DNA from: an uncultured Synergistales bacterium
GTDB taxonomy: Bacteria > Synergistota > Synergistia > Synergistales > Aminobacteriaceae
Assembly: GCA_905235735.1 (NCBI GenBank)
Contig: CAJOMU010000022.1
Coordinates: 1-42,767, forward strand
Length of the DNA stretch: 42,767 nt
Reading direction: 5' to 3'
Shown piece after piece: positions 6,906 to 15,100 of the stretch (position 1 is its first letter; every line of letters starts with the position of its first letter). Under the pieces are notes generated by a model. The model was not told where the DNA came from. It searched no databases and saw nothing but the letters and a program-made list of their open reading frames with translations. A program made the position numbers and the translations under genes.

Positions 6906-7154
6906 GAAGTCTCCCGCCTCTATAGGCAGCGAGATGAATTGTGCTTGCTTAGCTTAGTTTTTACGATATAATCTCAAATATTGGAACATAGTGCAGACTA
7001 CAAAAACTACATTTTCTGCATACTCCAGTCTACCGCAGGTGCTGCGGGAAGTAACGCCTTTGGAGAGGGTGTAAGACGTATTCAGCGTTTGAAGTTGGAG
7101 CGCAGTCCTCGTAGAATTAGGAAGCTGCCACTTCAATAAGTGGCGGTAGTTCAC
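6906..7154 (+). mobile_element. Internally deleted IS200/IS605-type element
   Basis: The interval lacks an intact gene but looks like two ends of a TnpB-type element joined together. The right end has a perfect 7-bp hairpin (7127-7133 with 7138-7144, loop CAAT) followed by GGTAGTTCAC, the layout of IS605 right ends and of the TnpB guide-RNA scaffold. Upstream, one frame reads STAGAAGSNAFGEGVRR, resembling TnpB tails. The left part has an imperfect palindrome (GCCT-CTAT-AGGC, 6916-6927) and a promoter-like TTGCTT-16-TATAAT (6945-6972). Most of the transposase is absent. The left boundary is approximate, and the family call rests on end structure and the tail. Confidence 0.55.
6981..7139 (+). 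pseudogene. TnpB C-terminal remnant
   Basis: An open frame from TTG 6981 to the TAA at 7137-7139 encodes about 52 residues and ends in a tail of the form AG-x-x-G-x-x-A-x-G followed by a basic stretch (RIQRLKLERSPRRIRKLPLQ). TnpB proteins of IS605/IS1341 elements commonly end this way, after their zinc finger. No RuvC-like or zinc-finger motif is present, so it cannot be active. The stop codon lies in the loop of the right-end hairpin, as in compact TnpB elements where the guide RNA overlaps the gene end. Identification is by recalled resemblance only. Confidence 0.45.
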
Positions 7155-7157
7155 CAG

Positions 7158-7163
7158 TATAAT
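7158..7163 (+). promoter_or_regulatory. Probable -10 box of ald
   Basis: TATAAT lies 34 bases before the ald start and four bases outside the right end of the IS remnant. No good -35 box stands at the usual distance; that position falls within the element's hairpin. The ald promoter may therefore be a hybrid of chromosome and element. A ribosome site AAGAAGG follows at about 7180-7187. Confidence 0.4.
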
Positions 7164-7196
7164 ATCATCATTCCATAACAAAGAAGGTGTACCACG

Positions 7197-8309
7197 ATGA
7201 AAATCGGTTGCGCAAAGGAAATCAAAAACAACGAATTCCGCGTAGGTCTTACCCCTGATAACGTGAAGGCATATGTCGCTCATGGTCATGATGTCTTCAT
7301 TGAAACTGGGGCAGGTGTTGGCTCAGGTTTCAGCGACAAGGAATATGCTGAAGCAGGCGCAAAGATAATTGATTCTGCGTCTGAAGTCTGGAAGCTCTCC
7401 GACATGATGGTAAAGGTGAAAGAACCTCTCGAACCTGAATATAAATTCTTTCATGAAGGCTTAATCCTGTACACGTATCTTCATCTTGCGAATGATCAGG
7501 CTCAAACTGACGCTCTCCTTTCTGGAAAAGTCAGCGGAGTTGCATACGAAACGATACAGGAGGACGGAAGATATTTGCCACTTCTTGCACCAATGAGCCA
7601 GATTGCAGGAAGGCTTTCAATTCAGGAAGGCGCAAAGTATCTCGAAAAGAAGTTCGGCGGAGAAGGTGTACTGCTTGCAGGTGTACCAGGAACACCGAAG
7701 GCTAATGTCGTTGTCTTAGGCGGCGGTACTGTTGGAGCAAATGCGTGCAAAATCGCTATAGGAATGGGAGCAAATGTAACTGTCTTCGATGTGAACCTGA
7801 AACGTCTTGAATACCTCGATGAAATTTTCGGTGCACGTCTTCAGACAATGGTCTCAACAGATGCGAACATTGAACGTGCGGTTAAAGATGCGGATTTGGT
7901 GATAGGTTCAGCGTTGATACCCGGAGCATTGACACCAAAACTCTTCAAGAAGAAATATCTTGCTGAGATGAAAACGGGATCAGTGTTCGTGGATGTAGCG
8001 ATAGATCAGGGAGGATGCGGTGAGAGTTCACACATGACGACTCATGATGACCCGACATATATCCTTGACGGTGTTGTACATTACTGCGTCGGCAACATGC
8101 CCGGTGCAGTGCCTCGAACAAGCACGATTGCGCTCACGAATGCGACATTGCGTTACGGTCTTCAGATTGCGGACATAGGACTTGAGGAAGCGTGCCGTAA
8201 GAACAGTGCGATATATCGGGGAGTGAACACGTACAAAGGCAAATTGACGTTCAAGGGTGTGGCTGAGGCGTTCAATTACGAGTACACGGAACTGAATACG
8301 ATGTTATAG
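7197..8309 (+). CDS. ald: Alanine dehydrogenase
   Basis: NAD-dependent enzyme that converts L-alanine to pyruvate and ammonia, or the reverse, linking amino acid fermentation to central metabolism. 370 residues, the family length. The N-terminus MKIGCAKEIKNNEFRVGLTP holds the pyruvate-binding Arg, MVKVKEPLEPEY the catalytic Lys, and YLHLAND the active-site His. VVVLGGGTVGANACKIA (about 171-187) is the NAD-binding glycine loop, and DVAIDQGGCGESS the conserved Asp region. It is a single-gene unit with its own terminator, divergent from arn and convergent with flgL. Confidence 0.95.
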   Translation: MKIGCAKEIKNNEFRVGLTPDNVKAYVAHGHDVFIETGAGVGSGFSDKEYAEAGAKIIDSASEVWKLSDMMVKVKEPLEPEYKFFHEGLILYTYLHLANDQAQTDALLSGKVSGVAYETIQEDGRYLPLLAPMSQIAGRLSIQEGAKYLEKKFGGEGVLLAGVPGTPKANVVVLGGGTVGANACKIAIGMGANVTVFDVNLKRLEYLDEIFGARLQTMVSTDANIERAVKDADLVIGSALIPGALTPKLFKKKYLAEMKTGSVFVDVAIDQGGCGESSHMTTHDDPTYILDGVVHYCVGNMPGAVPRTSTIALTNATLRYGLQIADIGLEEACRKNSAIYRGVNTYKGKLTFKGVAEAFNYEYTELNTML

Positions 8310-8327
8310 CATAGGGACATAACGAAA

Positions 8328-8358
8328 CCCTCCTGATTGATTTCGGGAGGGCTTTTTT
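8328..8358 (+). terminator. Intrinsic terminator of ald
   Basis: CCCTCC (8328-8333) pairs with GGGAGGG (8345-8351) around an 11-base loop, followed by C and six T. It lies 18 bases after the ald stop codon. Confidence 0.85.
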
Positions 8359-8479
8359 GTTGGTTTAGAAAAACTTAATCCGAGCGGCAAGATTTTAGCA
8401 TTTTCAGATAAGTTATTTCGCGAACTTATTTTATCTCACTTTTTGCACTTTTCATGATTGTTTGACATTCTCAAACTCT

Positions 8480-11400
8480 CTAGTTGAGGAAGTCCAAGAG
8501 GCTTGGCTGAATCAATCTCGATATTACTGCGAGATTTGCCTGATACATATAATCCGCAATCATGAGCTTTGAGATTGCTTCTGCTGGATCAATCTTCGCA
8601 ACGTTATCATATTCCTCATCCATTATTGCATTTTCTGTAATCAGTCTCTCAGTGTTGTAGTCATATCTTGCCTGCAATGCTCCATTCTCGGACATCACGC
8701 GTAAGATATTGTTGATGAATGAATCTATTTTCGGAAGTGCCTTATCGCTCAAATCATCAAGGTTACCTGAGTTCACCATTGAGATTACATCATTGATTAC
8801 ACCGAAGCCATTCTGACGCATTGTATTTGCTCCGCTTCTGATTGTTGCGTTCTGTACGTGCATACCTGTTGAGTACATATTGCTATCAATGCCTCTGGTA
8901 TTCGCATCACCCTCAAGGTCATATCCACCTCTGTAGTATGTCCTTACACTATTATCATTTCCAATCTTGAGGCTCAGAGAATAACCTCTCAATGACCATA
9001 GCATAAGCTCATTGTTCTGATTGACTTCAGCACGAACATCATAATCCTGCATTCTTGCGTTGATGAATTCAGCGACATCATATTCATCAATCACATTATC
9101 AGCAGTAACATCGCGTATTTCAGTGAGGTCAATGGTATGTGAGTAGCCTGCAACGGTAATAGAGAGACTGTCAGCGGAGGAATTAAATTGAGTTTGAACG
9201 CTCGTAGATAATCCAAGTGCTTCTTCTGCGATATGGCCTTTAACATCGAGGACATTAACAGCACTTCCGTCAATGCTTGAGATTGAGATTAACGGATAAT
9301 CGCCTGTATTTCGAGTATCAACTTGGCCCATATGAGTATCATAGTAATTCACGTACAGCCAATCGCCCGCCTGAGTTCTGAGACGGTCAATGACATCTTT
9401 GACGGTATCTTCAGCTGAAATATCAATTTCAACGGAATGTGCGAGATTTGAGAAACGTACTGTACCTTCACTGAATGTTACACCTGCATCTGAATATGCA
9501 TCCTCGAATGTTGCATTATCTTTCATTGCTACAGTTGTATTCTTCAGGTTTGATGTTACTCCTCCATTAATGCCCATTTGTGCCGCAATACCGCTTGAAT
9601 AATCGTTCCATTCAGGATCTGTGAAGGGCATATCTACGACAGTGAAAGCCTCGCCGGAAAGGAAATATATCGATGAAGAATCTTTCATCTCTTTTCCGTA
9701 TGAATCAACATGAACTGTATATCCCATAATTGCATGGCCTTCCTGCTCATTGACCTGGTCAGCTATCGACTTCATTACTTTATTTCTGTCAACGAAACCT
9801 GTCTTTGAATCAATGACTTCTGCCCTCTTGATATTCACATCGTAATACATACCGCAGTTCATTTGTACACGCATGGGTACGCCTATATTGTCATCAACGC
9901 AGGGAGCAGAGGGGAAGTTCACGCATTTAGTTCCTGTACCCGTGTAGGTGCTGGTGTATCCGTCAGTGCGAAGTGATGTATCGAGGCCAAGCTGAGCGGC
10001 ATAATTGCATTCGTTCATGTCGAGGAATATAACCTGTTCACCGTTGAACCCGCGAATCACTAATCTCTGAGTTGCTTCTTCAGCATCATCAGTGCCTCTA
10101 ACGCTATTCTCTGCTTTGTCCTCCTCAACTGTAACTTCAAGCCAACCTGCACCAGCATTCTTTAGCCTGTCTGCAAGTTCCTGAAGTGTATACTCACCGG
10201 AATTCAGCTTTATATCTGCCGTATGACCTCCTGATGTAACTCTCCAGTGAAGTTGTGTACCTGATTCAACTTTGAGTGTCTCACTTGGTGCAACTTCTCT
10301 GCTTTTCATGGCCGTTTCCATTCCTAGAACATCGAATACGTCCATATGTGAATGATCAAGAGTTCTTGTAGTGTACTTAGCCTTAATGTAACCTTCATCA
10401 CTGAGATTATCGAACATTTCTACCGCTCCGCCCTCTGCCTTTATCGTCAGTGAGGGATAATGCAGAGCCTCTTTTGATTCATCAATGTTCAGCCTGTCAG
10501 ATTGAGTATCACCTGTTCTCTGTGCCATTACGATGAAAGTATCTCCGTCTGCAGTTGTCCGTGAATACACTCCGTTGATTGAGTTGATTCGTTCTGCTAC
10601 ATCAGAAAGTGTATCTTCATCATTGATGAATATCTTTGTATATTTGCTCACGTCATCTCCGACCGTGATGTTCAGTGATGATGATGTGCTTGATATTGAT
10701 GTTCTGCCAAAGAGTTCATTCATATCAGTGGAATTCCCTGTACTGGAATTCTCTTTAACTGTTATGCTGCTTCCATTAGTTGACTGCAATACTAATCTGC
10801 CGGTTAAATCTCCTGATGTGAGAGATGCAAAAGGAGTGCCGTCTTCATTTCCGGGAACAGTTGAGTTAATCTTTTCAACAAGTTTTGTGATTGAATTTAC
10901 GCTCGTTAAATCTATCGTGTAGCTCTTACTGTCTACGGTTATATCTATGCTTCCATTACCGCCGCTCCAGTTCAGGAGGTTATCCTTTCCCATTAACCCC
11001 TCAGTGCCTCCTGAACCTGTTTTCCAATTCACACCGCTTGAATTGCTTAAATCTTTGCTTGTGATTGTAGCCGCAACCGGCATATAATCCGTATCAGGCC
11101 ACCCAGTTATGCCGACCTTCTCACCCGTATTGCTCTTCAGGATTAACTGTTGTCTTGAATTCTCATCATCAGTTTCAATGTACGCCTTAACGAGCATATC
11201 AGCACCTTGTTCTTCGAGAGACTGATTCACGATTGATGCCAAATCGGACAGGCTTATTCCGTGAACTTCATTAGGGTCTCTGTACCCGTTGTTGTCAGAG
11301 TAATTCACTTCTTCGGTATTGGTTTTATTGTAATCGTTATCCTCCCAGTCTTCAGGAATGAATACGCTCAACGTTCGATTTCCGACCGTAATCTGAACTT

Positions 11401-12028
11401 TCTCCTCACGTCCTGTCCACTGCCAGTCCATTGGAACATAATGCGAGCATATAAAATAGCTGTCATCATTTTCAGGGACAATATCACTTCCTGCAAATGA
11501 AATATCACCTAAGAGGCTTTCATTCAATGCATATGTTATTCTGCTATCCGCACCTTGATACGCTATGCTTCCGTCTGAGAGTTCAACGAATGGTCTTGTT
11601 GATGTGTCAGTTCCTCCGAAGATATATTGACCTGCTACACGGGTATTCAGATTATCGAGCATAATTTTCTTGTTGGCTTCTATCTGTGCGCTTACGTCAG
11701 AGAGTTCACTTGCAGTTAATGCTCCGTCTCCTGCCTGAACTATCAGTGTGCGTATTGTTTCTGCCGCATTGAGTACGTTATTCAATGCGCTTTCCGAATA
11801 TCGGAGCATAGTAACAGCATTCTTAGTATTCTCCTGGTATCTGTCATTTGCATTGAGAGTCGCCTGAAGCTGAAGTGAACGTGCAATTGCCGCAGGATTT
11901 TCTGAGAGATCCATATACTTATTACCTGAAGCAATTTGTCTCTGCAAGTCCTGAATATTTCTCTGACTTGCCTGAAGTGATTGCATCAATGAACCGTACA
12001 TTGTTGCTGTCGTCAATCGATTATACAT
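8480..12028 (-). CDS. flgL: FlgL: hook-filament junction protein, giant form
   Basis: Second junction protein (HAP3) between hook and flagellin filament, exported by the flagellar type III system. The first ~150 residues are typical (RLTTATMYGSLMQSLQASQ, QRQIASGNKYMDLSENPA, NTRVAGQYIFGGT), as is the last ~100 (KIDSFINNILRVMSENGALQAR to the helical end LAVISRLIQPSLLDFLN). Between them lie about 900 inserted residues, giving 1182 against about 300-500 in most bacteria. The insert is acidic and beta-rich, with hook IN-like stretches such as NSITKLVEKINST and DTLSDVAERINSING. Five Cys are visible (about 194, 674, 702, 710, 725), unusual for an exposed flagellar protein. It is last in the flgMNKL operon, 84 bases after flgK. 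Confidence 0.9.
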   Translation of the reverse strand: MYNRLTTATMYGSLMQSLQASQRNIQDLQRQIASGNKYMDLSENPAAIARSLQLQATLNANDRYQENTKNAVTMLRYSESALNNVLNAAETIRTLIVQAGDGALTASELSDVSAQIEANKKIMLDNLNTRVAGQYIFGGTDTSTRPFVELSDGSIAYQGADSRITYALNESLLGDISFAGSDIVPENDDSYFICSHYVPMDWQWTGREEKVQITVGNRTLSVFIPEDWEDNDYNKTNTEEVNYSDNNGYRDPNEVHGISLSDLASIVNQSLEEQGADMLVKAYIETDDENSRQQLILKSNTGEKVGITGWPDTDYMPVAATITSKDLSNSSGVNWKTGSGGTEGLMGKDNLLNWSGGNGSIDITVDSKSYTIDLTSVNSITKLVEKINSTVPGNEDGTPFASLTSGDLTGRLVLQSTNGSSITVKENSSTGNSTDMNELFGRTSISSTSSSLNITVGDDVSKYTKIFINDEDTLSDVAERINSINGVYSRTTADGDTFIVMAQRTGDTQSDRLNIDESKEALHYPSLTIKAEGGAVEMFDNLSDEGYIKAKYTTRTLDHSHMDVFDVLGMETAMKSREVAPSETLKVESGTQLHWRVTSGGHTADIKLNSGEYTLQELADRLKNAGAGWLEVTVEEDKAENSVRGTDDAEEATQRLVIRGFNGEQVIFLDMNECNYAAQLGLDTSLRTDGYTSTYTGTGTKCVNFPSAPCVDDNIGVPMRVQMNCGMYYDVNIKRAEVIDSKTGFVDRNKVMKSIADQVNEQEGHAIMGYTVHVDSYGKEMKDSSSIYFLSGEAFTVVDMPFTDPEWNDYSSGIAAQMGINGGVTSNLKNTTVAMKDNATFEDAYSDAGVTFSEGTVRFSNLAHSVEIDISAEDTVKDVIDRLRTQAGDWLYVNYYDTHMGQVDTRNTGDYPLISISSIDGSAVNVLDVKGHIAEEALGLSTSVQTQFNSSADSLSITVAGYSHTIDLTEIRDVTADNVIDEYDVAEFINARMQDYDVRAEVNQNNELMLWSLRGYSLSLKIGNDNSVRTYYRGGYDLEGDANTRGIDSNMYSTGMHVQNATIRSGANTMRQNGFGVINDVISMVNSGNLDDLSDKALPKIDSFINNILRVMSENGALQARYDYNTERLITENAIMDEEYDNVAKIDPAEAISKLMIADYMYQANLAVISRLIQPSLLDFLN

Positions 12029-12053
12029 ATCATCATCGTCTCCTTCCTCCTAT

Positions 12054-12087
12054 AAAAAATTCCCCCCGTGAACTTGCAGAGGGAATT
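12054..12087 (-). terminator. Hairpin with T-run between flgK and flgL
   Basis: On the minus strand AATTCCCTC (12079-12087) pairs with GGGGGAATT (12058-12066), a 9-bp stem with one G-T pair, and is followed by TTTTAT. It has the form of an intrinsic terminator but lies inside the operon, just before the flgL ribosome site (GGAGGAAGGAG). It may lower flgL transcription relative to flgK or protect the upstream message end. Confidence 0.6.
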
Positions 12088-12112
12088 ATAATCTTTCATC
12101 GGGTCATGTAAA

Positions 12113-15100
12113 TTATCGGCCTACAAGACCCATGCCGTTAATGATTGTGTTCAGCATCTCATCCATTGTAGTGATATATCTCGACATTGCACCGAACGCT
12201 CTGTTGAGAATAATAATGTCCATAAGTTCCTCATCGAGATTTACTCCTGAGACTGCCTGACGCTGTGAATTAATCTGATCATTCACCGTCTGCATAGTCG
12301 TATATTGGAGCTTTGCATGTCCTGCCTTAGTGCCTATTTCGGTGAGCATTGCATCATATATATCACTGATAGTCATTGTTCCGTTCTCAAGGACTTTTTC
12401 AAAATTCAGGTTCATCATTCTCGCCGCATTAGTACCGTCTCCTGAACCTCCGCTTACACCAGAAACCGCAAGACCGTTTTCATCTTTTGCACCCATAGCC
12501 GCACCGATGAGCGATATGTTATACGCGACACGTTCATTCACGCTCAATCTGTCAGACGCTCCTGACTTCATGCCCAATGGATTGAAGAATGCAACTCCTG
12601 TTGTTGTGAGTTCATCTGACACACCATATCCTGAATAGTTATATGCGTTCATGTTCTTGACCAGACCGTAAGCCATTTCATCGAGTGATGCTTTAAGGTT
12701 GGGTATCATTTCGTCTCGTGTTTCTTCGAGCCCTTTAATCGAACCGTCTCTTATGTGATGACGGACATTAATTATTGTTGAACCTGCATTCTTGAGATTG
12801 AGCCACATTCCTTCTGTGATTTCGCTTAATGTCTCTGCACTGTATCTCTGCGATGGATCTCCTGAAGTTGCCGGTATTCTTCTCGCCATGTTGAATTTGT
12901 TATCACTTGAGAGCCAGTGTACACCGTTCAGACTGAATGACGCATCACTTGCTATGCCATTATCTGGAATGTATGCAACTTCACGGTAACTGAGGAGTTT
13001 ATTTCCGTTTTCATCAGTTACATCTGAAGTGATGAGCTGATTCTGTGTGAGGCCAAGTCTGCGAAGTACCTGCATGTTTCCGTCTTCAGAACCCATGAGA
13101 GTAATGCGTTGTGCTTCACCTGCGACATTTGCACTAATCTCAAGATAACCGTTATCTACGCTTGCATGTACCCATTGTTCCGGCTGAGTTAAACCGAATT
13201 CTGCCTGATACTTTTCGTTAATCTTGTTGCGAATGGTGATGAGGCTGTCAGAACTCTCAACGTCAATCGTGATTACGGGATTATCATTCACAATTCCTAA
13301 TTTCGATGCTAAATCTCCTTCGACATCTGAAATGCTGAGGAGGTGATAGTCTTTGCTCTCAATGTAGAACTGAGTCATAATTCCTGATGATGATTTTCCC
13401 GTTGTTACGTTCAGATTTGAGAGTGATGAATTATCTGACCCTGAAGCATATATTACGGTCTCATTTATGAATTCTGCGAGGTCTTTCACTGTTAAAGTTT
13501 CACCTGCTGTTTTATTCGTTCCCAAGTCCGAACTGAGCACCCATTTTCCTGCACTTTCATTCCATGAGACTGAAATATCAGCCTGATCTGATGATACGCC
13601 TATTCTGAACGTGTACTTATCGCCTGCTTCACCTGCAAGGAGTATCTCGCCTTCCTTGAGGCTTTTTGAGGGAGTTTCACGGAAATTATTTGATGTTACG
13701 CGTGTACCCTGAGTACCTACCTGAATCCTGAATGAACCTGAGATGTTCAATGCATCAGTGAGATTTGCCGGTTCAGTTCTCATGTCTACGTCCAGAAGTT
13801 CCTGTTTTGCTTCGGAGATAATGCCCAACATTCCGCTGTAGTCAGTAAATTCAAGCTGTTTACGCCCGTCAGTCCAGAAGTTCAGGATCCCGTCATCATC
13901 GCGTGCATTGAGATTAAGGATTTTGCTGTTCAGGACTTGGCCGGTAATTTCAGGATTAAGACCGTTTGCGATTTCTACAGCTTCGTTCACGAACTTTTCT
14001 ATATCCGCAGTGGTGAGATTGCCGCCGATTGTGATTGCTCTGTACACAGAATTTCCGTCCGAATCCTTGAGTTCCTCACCATCAAGTTCTGCCCTGAGTT
14101 GCCAGCCTCCCGCTATTTTGTCGATCTTCACCGTTAGGATTGTGGGGTTTTCGTCATCGTCAAGACTTCTGAACTGCAATTTATAGGGTATGTCCTCCGA
14201 TGAAGAGTTTAGGATTTCTCCGCGTTCGTTGACATTGGAGACACTTCGAGTTCCGCCTGTAGTAGTCTCTGTCTTTGTGAGGCCGAGCCTGCGCAAAATT
14301 TCAGCTCCCATTGCATCGCCGCTGGGGCTTGGTGTGAAGGTCATAACATCGCCGCCTGCTGACGTAATTGTGAGATAACCTTTTGCTGTTGAAGCAGTCA
14401 GTCCTGCGCCCGGTAATATGTTAATCTGGTTGCGTATATCATCAATAGTATCGATATCCGCAACATTAATAGTGTACCGTGTAGATGTTGCAGCGAACAG
14501 CCCTACGGCCAAGCCAGATGTATCCGCATCAGTAATTGACAGCGTACCGTTATTGCCTGCCTTGATCTCGAATGTATCATTTACACCGTCGTTGTCAGTG
14601 TCGGACGCAACAGCAATAAGGTTCTTCATGCCAGTGCTTTGAGGAGCATAGCTGAATGTTTCGTTGAGAAATTCTGTAAGCTCATCGACTGTTGGAGGAT
14701 TTGATACAGTCTTAACGTTGCCTAAATCACTGCTCAACGTTCCGCCGTTAATCGTTATATCTACTTCGCTTGTCATGTCAGGGCCGGTAAACGATACCCT
14801 GAATGTTCCATTACCTGCCGTGATATTTCCGCCTGGAAGAAATGTGTTTGATGTTGCTGTATTCCCCTGATTGCCCAGATATATATCAAACGCTCCTGCA
14901 ACGCCCGGCCCCTTCGTCTCCGTTAGAGTGCCTAACAGTTTATCGCTGTAGACAACCTTCACCGAAGCGGGAGGAGTACTCGGCTCAAATTTTATTGTGT
15001 TAGTAGTAGTGTCAGCCGAGACGGTTACGTCTGTGTGATTGCCGTTGATGAAGTTCGCCAAATCTACCGCCGTAAGGTTGCTACTGTTCGTTGTGAAATC

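Noticed and set aside
8360-8479. Inverted repeats (GTTTGA-TCAAAC; ATAAGTT-AACTTAT) as the flgL terminator
   Set aside because: Neither stem is followed by a T-run in the direction of flgL transcription, so a terminator cannot be supported.
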